The notes under the pieces are model-generated. The model was not told the origin of the DNA, ran no database searches, and was given only the letters and a program-made list of their open reading frames with translations. DNA of 64,000 nt. Origin: Galeruca laticollis. Its lineage: Eukaryota; Arthropoda; Insecta; Coleoptera; Chrysomelidae. The stretch is taken from positions 87,355,139 to 87,419,138 of the forward strand of contig OY998180.1 in assembly GCA_963921935.1 (NCBI GenBank). The letters are read 5' to 3'. Shown here one piece after another: positions 53,667-64,000 of the stretch (the first letter of the stretch is position 1; the number at the start of each line of letters is the position of its first letter). The position numbers and the translations under genes are program-made.

Positions 53667-55003
53667 TTAGTTTTTATTTCGCATTCTGTTTAATTCATTT
53701 AGTGCTTCATTATTGCAAGGTTTCTTGCCCGTTAGTTTATTGCAGTCCAGCTCCTCTATACGTAGTCCCTGCAAAGATCTAAGAGCCATGTAGGCTTGAC
53801 CTTCTTCAAACAGTTTCGCACCTGAGTATACGACTGCGTGATCCACAGTGCTGCCCTGCATTTTATGTATTGTAGAAGCCCATGATAGTATTAAAGGCAA
53901 CATTCTTCTTTCAGCCGTCCCGTAATTGTACTTAGCTGGAAACTGTATGGCTTTCGGGTGTATAAGATGTACTCCGTCTCTTGCGAAATCAATTCGGACG
54001 GAAGGTACATCTATTGAATACATCCGAGTTCGACGAAATTGAGGCCAAACGATTTCGTTGATGTAGCCTATAGCGCCATTTACTAATCCCTTTGAAACGT
54101 CAATATTGGACCGTAGCATGACTTTTGCCCCCACAAATATTTCCAGTTCCGCTGATAAACCCCCAGTTTTGTTGATATCAGCTGGTATTATAGTAGCTGT
54201 ATCCACATTGTCTGAATTTCGTGTGGCGTGTACTAGCTGATCCTGCGCTTTTGTTTTGTAAATGCGAGCACCATTATTTCTGTACAAATTCAATACAGCA
54301 GAGTTGTGGTCGTTAACTTGTTGATTTGTGGGGTATACCCTTAACGCTTTGTCTATTGCAAACTCATCACTCGTGTCTTGAAGAAGTCTTCCCATTAAAA
54401 TACTAAAATGTTGGGTTTTTAGCTCACCGACTCTCAAAGTATTCAAAATATCAATAAAAGTCTGGTCACCTTGCTGACGCATATTTTCAGTTAATTCACA
54501 CAGCGTGAATAGACGCCAGAGATGTGTAGCTGGTTGGAGATGTTCTGGCTGTTTGAAAACAGGTGTTCCTGATCGTTTTATAGGAGGCAGTTGTAAAAGA
54601 TCACCGAAAAGTAATACGTTTACTCCTCCAAAAAACTCATTTTCACAGTTCTTAATTTGCCTTAATCGAGCGTCCATCATGCATAACATTTGATAAGACT
54701 CCATGGAAATCTCGTCGACAATCAAAAGTTCTGTCTGATGCCATTGTTGCCTCATTATTCGCAAATAGTTTCCGGATAGTGGTGACATACTTGTTATGCG
54801 ACCGTCTTTCTGTACAGGCAATTTTAAAGTACTGTGTATCGTAGCTCCATTTATTAATCTAGCTGTAACTACTGTTAGTGAGCAGACTTTAACCGCATCT
54901 TTTGCGTAGCACCTATTAATTTGGTCTCGTGATAACTTTAATAGAAAAGTCTTTCCCACACCAGCTCCTCCTGTAAAGAATATTTTTAAACGTTCTTTAG
55001 CAT
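53667..55003 (-). CDS. Pif1-like helicase, probably the C-terminal half of a Helitron protein, 5' truncated
   Basis: An intact minus-strand frame from at least 54959 to 53667, open further upstream to about 55003. It contains Walker A FFTGGAGVGKTFLL (about 54980-54940), Walker B LLIVDEIS, VLLFGDLLQLPP, ELTENMRQQGD, a region like VMLRSNIDVSKGLVNGAIG and the terminal SWASTIHKMQGSTVDHAVV. These are the Pif1/RecD2-type helicase motifs in order. Upstream Rep/HUH nuclease sequence is absent because a 118-bp tandem repeat replaces it. Insect genomes have one cellular PIF1 but many Helitron copies, so a Helitron origin is the better guess; a truncated PIF1 copy cannot be excluded. The absence of stops in over 430 codons suggests a recent copy or selection. 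Confidence 0.8.
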
Positions 55004-55475
55004 AGTAAATTGTATTCTACTTGTTGAGACCTTTCATTTGATACCCATGTGCATGGGATTGATAAAACCTACGTTATCCGCCATTTTGTAGAGGCCGTTA
55101 TCTTGGATTTTAATTTTATATAGTATATTGTATTCTACTGGTTGAGCACTTTCATTTGATACCCATATTGATGGGATTGATAAAACCTACGTTATCCGCC
55201 ATTTTGTAGCGGCCGCCATCTTGGATTAAATTTTTTTATAGTATATTGTATTCTGCTTGTTGAGCCCTTTCATTTGATACCCATGTTGATGGGATTGATA
55301 AAACCTACGTTCTCCGCTATTTTGTAGCGGCCGCCATCTTGGATTTCAATTTGTTATAGTATATTGTATTCTGCTTGTTGAGCCCTTTCATTTGATACCC
55401 ATATTGATGGGATTAATAAAACATAAATTATCCGCCATTTTGTAGCGGCGGCCATCTTGAATTTATAATGATAAT
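55004..55475. repeat. Tandem repeat, four units of about 118 bp
   Basis: TTGTATTCTACTTGTTGAGC (with variants), followed by CCTTTCATTTGATACCCAT, GGGATTGATAAAACCTACGT, CCGCCATTTTGTAGCGGCCG and CCATCTTGGATT, starts at about 55020, 55128, 55246 and 55364. It immediately precedes (on the minus strand) the truncated helicase frame and ends within the insertion that splits the Mag-like element. Confidence 0.88.
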
Positions 55476-55622
55476 GAATAAACATAATTGTATTGTCATC
55501 AAAATCCAAAGTGTATACAAAATTTCAGATTAATCGGTTGACAGGAAGAGGTTGAAATTTGAATTACTAAATTTGACCCAAGAATAATTAATAAAACAAA
55601 CGGGGTGAGCTAAATAAAACCG

Positions 55623-56362
55623 TTTAAAAATGGAATATTTTATGTTATTGACATTTGAAGAAATAGCGACTAAACTAAAAGGAACTAAAATTTTTTGTAT
55701 ATTGGATGCTGCAGCAGCATTTTATCAAATTAGGTTAACAGAAAACAGTAGTAAATTATGTACTTCTGCAACACCATTTGCAATGTACTGTTTTAAAAAA
55801 TTACCAGAGAGTTTAAAAACAAGTCTAGAAGTTTTTGACAGAAAATTTAAAACGATATTTGAAAGTAATGATGGATGTGAAGTGTATGTACATGGGTGCT
55901 TTGTAAGTATATGGGTCATATACTATATGATAGTAGACTTAAAAAATATTAGACAAGGCAAAAGAATATCATATAAAATTTAACTTAAAAAAATGTGAGT
56001 TTGCAGTTAAGGTAAAAAAATTGGGAAATATTTTTTCATATTTAGAAGAAATACAGTCAAGATATGGAAAAACCAAATAATGTGAAAGAATTACAAACTT
56101 TTATTGTTTTATACATTGTTAGATATATACCAAACTATTCAGAGTTAAGTAGAGATTTGAGGGATTTATAAAAGAAATATAAAATGGTCTTTGGAACAGA
56201 AACATGAAGATAGCTTTAATAAAATAAAGTAGGCACTGACGAGTAAACCTATATTGCAGTATTATAAGATAAAAAAATGTTGTGTTGAACGTGTATGGAA
56301 GTAAGAATGGCTTGGGTATATGTTTATTTTAAAAACGATTGTCAGTGTGCTATGCATCTAAA
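55623..56362 (+). pseudogene. pol: Mag-like Ty3/gypsy RT palm to RNase H, decayed
   Basis: Continues the pol interrupted at 52902: LTFEEIATKLKGTKIFCILD, AAAAFYQIRLTENSSKLCT, SLEVFDRKFKTIFES, GCEVYVHGC (catalytic Asp pair lost), then FNLKKCEFAV. A frameshifted RNase H start follows, with KNGLGI and YASKAL just before 56362. It stops where a hAT terminus begins. The two catalytic-site aspartates normally following YV are replaced or out of frame, so RT is dead. Confidence 0.7.
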
Positions 56363-57805
56363 GCATTGGTTCCCAACTGGGGCGATACTGCCCCCCTGTG
56401 GGCGCTGCAGCCTTTTAGGGGGGCGGTAGCGGATTCAGAAGCAAGTAATAAGCAGTCAAGCGGAATGGTGGAATGATTTAATAAGGGTTAATAAGCAGTT
56501 TTAAATTAGCATTAATAATAATACTTATAATTATAATAATTTCTTTTAGTTCAGAATAGAAGTATATGACTTGTCCTCGCACGTTGATAAGCGAACGCGC
56601 GATGTTCATACAAAATAACATGTTTCGACATGTTCGCACACAGACAAGTTGAATCATGCACGAAATGAAACGTATAAAAGCAACAGCTCTACAATTTTTT
56701 TGTTAGTTAGTTGTATGTCCTTGGCCGCGATATATAGTCGTGAATCATAAGCTCTGCCGTAGTAAATAATCGTGAGTGGTGTGTCATTTTATAAACATTA
56801 CCATCTATAAATCTATTGAGAATTTAATTTTTGTATGAAAATGGCTGAATCTACTTCTAAATTAAAAAATAAATGCCGGCAATACAGTATTGAATATTTA
56901 AAATATGGATTTGCGAAATCTTCTACAAACAAATCATTACCTATGTGTTTCATTTTCCGAAAAGTTTTTTCAAATGAAGCTATGAAACTTTCTAGGCTAC
57001 AAGAGCATTAACATAAAATGCATCCTTATAAGAAGAACAAAGATATATTCTATTTTCAAGAACTCGAAAACAATATTTAAAACAGCCAACTATATCAAAC
57101 CTTTTTACATCGTCTTCTAAGCGAGACCATGATGGGCTACGAGCCTCATATAACGTTTTATTGTCAATCGCAAAGTCAGGAAAACTACACACCATTGGCG
57201 AGGAATTAATTTTGCCGGCAGTCGAAGAGATATTAAAAACTGTTCTCCATCATAGGGCACCATTTGATATCATTAAAAAAATTCCTCTCGGTAATAATTC
57301 AGTGCAAAGAAGAATAGATGAAATGGCAAATGACGTTGAAATATCATTATGCAAATTTTCCATTCAACTCGATGAATCAACTTTACCGAGTAACGAAGCT
57401 CTTCTCTTATCATACGTACGATTTATAAAAGAAGAAACAATTCATCAAGAGTTATTATTTGCTAAGAATTTGGAATCTGATACAAAGGGACATTCTATAT
57501 TTAATATCATGCAAGAATTTTTTCAAGAGAAAGAAATTCCTATGAGCAATATTTTGTCTGCTGCTACTGATGGTGATCCAGCAATGACCGGGCGTCATAA
57601 GGGTTTTATAGCACATTTGAGAAAAGCAGTGCCAAATGTACTCGCTGTACGTTGTATTATTCACCGTCAGCATTTGGTTGCAAAAAAAATGAATGAACGT
57701 CTGCATGCGTCCCTCAATAACGTTATTAAAGCAATCAATATCATTAGAAGCAATTCATTGAATGACCGTTTGTTTCATAAGCATGGCAATGAAAATGATA
57801 TGTAA
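56363..57805 (+). pseudogene. hAT element, ZBED5/SCAND3-like transposase, 3' truncated
   Basis: The left terminus, ATTGGTTCCCAACTGGGGCG, is followed by a CCCCCTGTGGGCGCTGCAGC-type stretch (56363-56415), a known hAT terminal pattern. Coding starts near 56836 (MKMAESTSKLKNKCRQYSIE, YLKYGF) with a decayed BED-type finger and stops near 57010 and 57077. A long open frame runs 57161-57805: KIPLGNNSVQRRIDEMA, SIQLDESTLPSNEALLLSYV, AATDGDPAMTGRHKGFIAHL (catalytic Asp region) and AVRCIIHRQHLVAKKM. The C-terminal catalytic and dimerisation parts are missing and no right terminus was found. It interrupts the RNase H of the Mag-like element. Confidence 0.8.
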
Positions 57806-58909
57806 ATAGTTGTAAAAAAATCTAGTTAGATGATTAGTTTTTGTCCATAACAACGGGAGAAAAAAAAGAGTTGTTAATGGGGAAGCAGAAGGAAGTGGTG
57901 TGATATTATGAAGAGCGGAGAGATGTAAGTGAAAATTGAAAAGTTTAATAAAATATAAGACAAGTCCTCATATAATGCAAAGAAAAGTATCAGAAAAATT
58001 AAAATAAAGTTGAAGAGATGATTTGAGAAGATTTAAACGTTAATTAGAGGAACATAAGATAAATAATTGAAACAATGCATTGAAAAGGCATTGGAATAAT
58101 AAAATAAAGCAGAGAGCATCATTTGAGAGGATCTCGAAACTAATGAACAAGTTTTCTAAATAGAAGAAGATAAATAAAACATTATAAAGTGTAACAAGAG
58201 TGTTGCAAATGAATGGAACGTTGAACGGTACACGGTGAAGCATTTCAAGACTTGCCTGGAGAAGTTTTGTCAAGCTGGAGTCCAGATTGAGTGAATGCAG
58301 TTGACATATTAATATGAGAGTTGGTGTTATTGGATATTGGTGATTTTCGGTGCCACAAGAAACCATCGTTAGTAAAAGGTTAGTGTCAACCAATTCGAAA
58401 TTTCATAATTTGGCCATTTCAAACAATATAAATTTGCGCAAATGTACCTATTTGTTGAGTTATTAGATTTTAGTTGTTTGTTCCACTATTTTGATTTTAA
58501 ATTTGTTTATATTAATAAATGTATTTCTCTCCCAATTTCCAAAGTAGTTTTGACAATATATAATTACAGTGTTAGTCATTTTCGTTTCTATACCCTCTAT
58601 TAAAAACAGGAAATATGCATTCCATTAATTTCAAGTGACAACTAAAAACAGGAATATAATTGATAGCATAGGTGTCTCAACATAAATGTAGACAAGGTAT
58701 AATTTATTTCAAATAAAAGACAAAAACAAATAATTCTCTATGAAAATGTATAAAACAAAATAATGAATTACATAAAAATCTTTAGACCTGAACTCAAGAG
58801 ATTAAGGAGTACTCATGCTCTAGGTGATATATTTACCCTGAGCTAGCCGAACAACATTGATTGATTATGAAAAAAACAATAATTATAAATTATAAAACGG
58901 GGAATATTA

Positions 58910-58913
<4 letters not shown>
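57806..58913. other. No gene recognised
   Basis: AT-rich. Purine-rich blocks at about 57845-58080 have no coding pattern. A minus-strand frame at 58393-58040 has no family resemblance. Confidence 0.45.

Positions 58914-58949
<36 letters not shown>
58914..58949. repeat. (TA)n microsatellite
   Basis: About 36 bp of TA repeat directly left of the large palindrome, and its likely insertion target. Confidence 0.9.
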
Positions 58950-58952
<3 letters not shown>

Positions 58953-59673
58953 TACCAAAACTGCCATCTATGGATGTCAGTAAAACTTTGCGCCATGTAC
59001 ACGTCTCAAGTTTAGAAAGAATAAAATTTCCATTTAATTAACAATTAAAGTACCTAACAAGTTTAAATCACAAAAATTTTTGAAATCACCTAAAATACCA
59101 TGTCGTATATTAAATTTATCCACCTTTTTCTATTTTCAATTGATACTTACAAAGAAACATTCTTCCAAATAATTCTCAATTTATTGACTGAAATTTATTC
59201 AGATAAAATTTTTATATATACATAGTTATTTTCCAACTAATTTTAAGCTGATCTAAAAAATCATTTGGCAAGAAAAAAAATTTATAAGACTTGGCCCAAT
59301 TTTTGCAGCCTTATACCAAAAATTGGGCCAAGCCTTAAAAATTTTTTTTCTTGCCAAAGGATTTTTTAGATCAGCTTAAAATTAGTTGGAAAATAACTAT
59401 GTATATATAAAAATTTTATCTGAATAAATATCAGTCAATAAATTGAGAATTATTTGGAAGAATGTTTCTTTGTAAGTATCAATTGAAAATAGAAAAAGGT
59501 GGATAAATTTAATATACGACATGGTATTTTAGGTGATTTCAAAAATTTTTGTGATCTAAACTTGTTTAGGTACTTTAATTGTTAATAAAATGGAAATTTT
59601 ATTCTTTCTAAACTTGAGACGTGTACATGGCGCAAAGTTTTACTGACATCCATAGATGGCAGTTTTGGTAGTA
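58950..59673. mobile_element. Nearly perfect 724-bp palindrome (foldback element)
   Basis: The left arm starts TACTACCAAAACTGCCATCT and the right arm ends with its exact complement. The arms, about 355 bp each, pair almost without mismatch to the centre, where CAATTTTTG and CAAAAATTG flank an 11-nt loop (CAGCCTTATAC, 59306-59316). It is non-coding. The left boundary lies against TA repeats, consistent with TA-targeted insertion of a Tc1/mariner-type foldback. Such arms would give a long hairpin RNA if transcribed. Confidence 0.92.
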
Positions 59674-59805
59674 TTTCAATTATTTTTGTAGTTTAATATT
59701 TTAATTCGTTCTATTGTTCATTTAGTGATTCGTTTTCTCTAATTGTGACAAGAATATATTCCTTAATCGAACATATTTTTTTCTAAGACTAGACGATCTA
59801 CAAAA

Positions 59806-59996
<191 letters not shown>

Positions 59997-62077
59997 GTTG
60001 TAGTATGAATGGAGGCGTATATTGTGACCCAGTGTAATGTAGAAAAGAAACTAAGATCATATTTTTTATATATAATAGTAATAATGACCATATCTGTCAA
60101 TTGTAGTTTAATTTTTAGAAATTTTTTTAGAATTCCAAAAGTTGAGATTATTTTAATAAAGTTCATAGAACTAAATTTAGATAAAAACATATAAAGTCAT
60201 ATTATAATAATAATAAAACAAATAATCAAATATAAATGACAATGAAATAAGTTAACTTAACGCAATATGTAACCTTAGACATAACCAAAATTTAATGGAG
60301 GAATATGAAGGACAAACTAATAACTTGAGAAATCAACGATATAGCTACAGTATCTAAATCATAAAAAAGAAAACAATTGTGAATTTTGTAATGGAAGATT
60401 CAATATTATTTATATAATACATATAAATTTTGAAGATCTATTTCCATATAGGGAAGTACAAAAACCAGAAATGTCATATTACGTTGACATGCGTAATAAC
60501 AAATCTGATTGAACACATGAGGGATGAATAAATTAAATTTGAAAATTATTAAGAATCTATGTATGATAATTGAATGAACAAATAGTAGAATAAAAATGGA
60601 ATATTTACATATATGATATATAATGGTTCATGTTGCCAAAATTATATAATTATAATTTAAGTTTCCACCAATCACAGGACTTTTGAAAATTAAAATAATT
60701 AACAAGACAATTTATAGAACTGATTGTGACGTATTATGAAATTATAAACAATATAAAGTATAAATAATATAAAACAACAGGACATTTATGTGAATAATAG
60801 AGTGATTTTGGACAAATAAGAATGACAATCAATCGTTATAAAAAATTGTATATCCAGTAGTTTATGAACATCCGCTTGAAGCAAGTTTGTTGATAAAAAA
60901 ACAATTGAGTGTGGCGAGGAAGGTAGAAGCATAAGCAACTCCATGTCGGGGCTCTTCAAATTTTTTGCGAAAAATTATTAAAATTAAGTATTTGGGCCAT
61001 TCTACAAAGTAGTTTTACAACCAGAGACCCTACCAACAAATTCCCGATCCAAAACGAGTCTTCTCTAAGTAATATGAGCAATTTGGTGATCTACAGCAGT
61101 GAGAAAGGGCGCTAAAAGGTGCGAACATTTTGAGACAATCGTTTTCTCAAATAACAGGTTAGTGAATTTATTTCTTTGGGTTCCAAAGACGAACAATAAA
61201 TATAAATGATCATTCAATTAACTAATAAAATAAATATTAAAGGCCATAAATAAACAATACAAAGAACAATTTTGAAAAATAATTAATATCGTTCAATTTT
61301 ATGGAGTATAACAATTATTACTCACTTGTTTTTCAATCTATCCATGTAGTTTATAAGAGATTTCTAAAAATACTTTTATAGTTTATAGTTCGTAATTTCA
61401 TATATGTAATTAATCTGTTTCGTTGTTTATCACCATAGAATCTTTTCTTGTTTTATACAAGTTAAAATATCACACAACCACACAAATCAATCATATATAT
61501 TTCAATTTTCTCAACTTTTAGCATTATTTAATACTGTGAGATGTGTAACAAAACACTGCTCTGCGCAAGCGTTGTATATTTCTGAAGATTGACTATCAAT
61601 TTCAGTATGCGATAGGAGCACACCATAGGCATCGCATACATTTATTTCTATAATTAAATAAAAATGTGATACTAAATTAATAATTAATTATAAGTTTCAA
61701 TTGGAACATTCTTATCCATATTTTCTTTGACACAATTTATTCATTAAATCAATATATAAAAGCTAATGGTGATTTTTCAATTTATTTCAATCGCCCATGA
61801 ATCCAACTAAGATTAGGAGTATATATTTTCATGCCCAAATATCAAAATTGATGAGCAGCCGAAGGTAAAATAAATAAGGTAAGTTCGATAAACAAATAAT
61901 AAGGTATAAATAGTGAAGTAATTATAAATAAACAATAAATAAAAATAAATAAGATTATTAATTCAATTGTCGGCCCAACGTAGGGCTATAATAAAATAAT
62001 TTGATATAATTGGCCCCAACGTGGGTCAAATGATAAATAAATAATAAAAAAGAAAAACCATAGATAAATATATTAAT

Positions 62078-62080
<3 letters not shown>
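59997..62080. other. No gene recognised; two primer-site-like strings
   Basis: AT-rich sequence without a coding pattern. GGCCCAACGTAGGGC (about 61973-61987) and TGGCCCCAACGTGGGTC (about 62010-62026) resemble the gypsy primer site TGGCGCCCAACGTGGGGC and lie about 40 bp apart, but no LTR or gag was found nearby. Confidence 0.4.

Positions 62081-62129
<49 letters not shown>
62081..62129. repeat. (TA)n microsatellite
   Basis: About 49 bp of TA repeat. Confidence 0.95.
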
Positions 62130-62133
<4 letters not shown>

Positions 62134-62260
62134 TTTCCTATGCTGTCAATAACAACACAGAACGTAAAGAAAATCTATTTATAATTGAGCTTTTGAACCA
62201 AATTATAGAATGAAATGTATTAAACTAACTAAAAATAATGTAAACCTACGAATTCGTTAC

Positions 62261-62370
62261 GAGAAAGCTACTGTGTGAATGAAACGCGTCAAGTAGTTGA
62301 AATTGAAGATTAGTTCAAATATAATGAAGTTTTAAACAAATTATATGAATTATATTGTTTTATTTCATCG
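62261..62370 (+). repeat. PLE 3' tail copy
   Basis: GAGAAAGCTACTGTGTGAAT, GAAACGCGTCAAG, GATTAGTTCAAATATA and a terminal TTTTATTTCATCG match the two tails in the foldback at 49455-49836. It is directly followed by the 3' end of the minus-strand LINE. Confidence 0.8.
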
Positions 62371-62374
62371 TTAT

Positions 62375-64000
62375 ATTTATTTATTTATTTAAACGAAAAA
62401 CCCCCACTACAAAATACAACAGCATACAATATGGTTATGTTCACATTGAACTAACTTAACTAAGTAACACAACATGATAATATCATAACAAGCATATATA
62501 TACAATCACTTGAAAGGAACCTTAGTAAAGTACTCTTTAAGACTTGGAATGAGCCATTAAAAACATCCAATCTATCCTCTCTATTTAAAAATTCAAGAGA
62601 TCTGTCTATAAATGAATGTCTACCATAATTAGTTGTGTGAAAACTAATGGAAAATAATTTACAATGCCGCAGCGCTCTTTGTGGGACTTCAAGATATATT
62701 TATATTTCAGGCAGCAAGGATGAACATGATGGAATACCATTTAGTATTTAATAAATCAGAGAAATGTCAAACATAAGCTTTCTTTTCTCCAGAGTAAGCA
62801 ATTTCAGTTCATGTAAAATATGAGAATAGTCATGATCAATGAGATCCAAATTAAATCTATAATTACAATATCTCAAGAATTTGTTTTGTAATCTTTCGAG
62901 TAATAACTTATAAACAATATAAATATTGAGGCGTCCAAATAACTGTTCCATATTCCAGTTGAGATCTGACCAACCCAACATAAACAGACCTCACTGCTTC
63001 CAGAGATAGATCATTACAATTCCTTAAAGTAAATCCCAACATCCTTTGAGACCCAACCACCAATTGATTGATATGATCACCAAAACTTAAGTGAGAGTCA
63101 AAAAGTATTCCCAAATCCTTAGTCAATTCTTTACTTATCAGCAATTGACCATCCATTGAATACGAAAATGAGATCATAGTTTCCTTTTTCCTAAAAGACA
63201 TCTTAAAGCATTTTTCAACATTCAAATCCAACAAGTTTATCCGGCACCATTCAGACAGATTATCTAGCTTCCTTTGAATTAAACCAATATCGATGTCATT
63301 CCAAACCACTAAGAATAATTTGAGATCATCAGCGACCATTAAAAACTCACTCCTTTATAGCATCTTTGAGAACAGTGCTCCCCCCCCCCCGAGGGACCCC
63401 AGCGCTTACACCAATCACTCTTGACAAAAAATTCCCAATTTTTACCTTCAAACTTCTCCCACTTAGAAAACTAAACACCCAGTTCGCTAATTTGTCTGAC
63501 AAACCTAAATTTTTTAATTTATCAATCAACAAGTGATTAACTCTGTCGAAAGCTTAGGAAAAATCAGTATATATGGCATCAACCTGATTCCCTCTCTCTA
63601 AGGCAGCACACAGCTTACCATTGTATATAAGCATATTGGTTAATGTAAATCGACCCCCCCACCCCTAAAGCCGTGCTGCTCATTAATTATAATCTCTTAA
63701 CACTGCCAATTCAAACAGTTATACATCAAACTATCAAAAACATTTGGGATTGAAGACTGTATAGATCCACTGCGATAATTTTTAATATCACTTCTTGAAC
63801 CTGATTTAAATATCGGAGAAACAAAACTTTCCTTCCAACTATCAGGAAACATACCTGAAGATGAAGATAAATGAAATAGCTGACACGAAGGCAGCATTAA
63901 GGACATACTACCCTGTTTCAAGACCAAATTTGGAATACCATCAGGACCAATCATTCAACGAAGAGATGCTTTGTTTCAATAAGTTAATATAATTTATCAG
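62375..64000 (-). pseudogene. LINE ORF2 (Jockey-type RT), 3' part, broken
   Basis: The minus-strand RT of a Jockey-group LINE enters from the right edge. It shows GPDGIPNLVLKQG and SWKESFVSPIFKSGSRSDIKNYR (63954-63697), the LSDKLANWVFSFLSGRSLKV region and SAGVPRG (63532-63347) with a C-homopolymer frame break near 63381-63390, VADDLKLFL (63339 onward, for YADDLK), KDLGILFDSHLSFGDHI, and RSQLEYGTVIW. The C-terminal part ends near 62748. The 3' untranslated region ends in TTTATTTATTTATTTA near 62376-62394 (an AAAT tail on the coding strand). Multiple frame changes disable it. Confidence 0.82.

Overview
The window is AT-rich eukaryotic DNA, almost certainly from an insect. It holds no host gene that I can recognise. 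Nearly everything identifiable is transposable-element sequence of kinds typical of insects: an env-bearing errantivirus-like Ty3/gypsy element, other gypsy elements, Jockey/CR1-type LINEs, Penelope-like elements (PLEs), hAT elements, a mariner-type fragment, a Pif1/Helitron-type helicase, foldback elements and satellites. I cannot name the species.

The central structure (3254-31812) is a nest of three LTR retrotransposons, each bounded by its own 4-bp target duplication. The oldest is an errantivirus-like element on the minus strand (target duplication CGCG; primer site TGGCGCAGTCG; gag, protease, RT, RNase H, integrase and env, all decayed). A second gypsy element, element 3 (10055-14581, minus strand, AGGT duplication), sits between its RNase H and integrase. 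A third, element 2 (15516-28496, plus strand, AGAT duplication), sits inside its RT. An AT-rich insertion with foldbacks (about 4231-8325) breaks env. Removing the insertions leaves about 7 kb, the usual errantivirus size. Elements 2 and 3 are relatives: both have a SAP-like Gag N terminus, a CCHC plus CxxC knuckle pair and a tRNA-Lys-type primer site. Element 3 has lost RT, RNase H and most of integrase.

Element 2 is the most interesting object. Its LTRs are very long (2438 and 2139 bp), nearly identical, and differ by exactly one 299-bp tandem unit. Its pol is intact. Between pol and the 3' LTR, where an env would lie, are two accessory frames: a proline-rich acidic protein (24390-25116, one frame break) and a protein with Gag-like zinc knuckles (25346-26173). 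Neither has a signal peptide or membrane segment. Both carry SUMO-interaction-like motifs and follow splice-acceptor-like sequence.

From 31.8 to 45.3 kb the window holds a hAT transposase remnant, degenerate repeats, a satellite of about 275 bp (34975-36615), a nearly full-length LINE (about 36.64-41.37 kb), an LTR related to element 2 and a decayed hAT gene. From 45.3 to 52 kb are two PLE copies, one cut by a PLE-tail foldback, a 168-bp tandem repeat and a mariner-type remnant. From 52 to 58 kb a Mag-like gypsy pol is split by an inverted-repeat element, a helicase gene and a 118-bp tandem repeat, followed by another hAT. From 58.9 to 64 kb there are (TA)n tracts, a nearly perfect 724-bp palindrome, a PLE tail and a minus-strand LINE running off the window. 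All calls come from reading the sequence and recalling protein-family motifs; no search was run.
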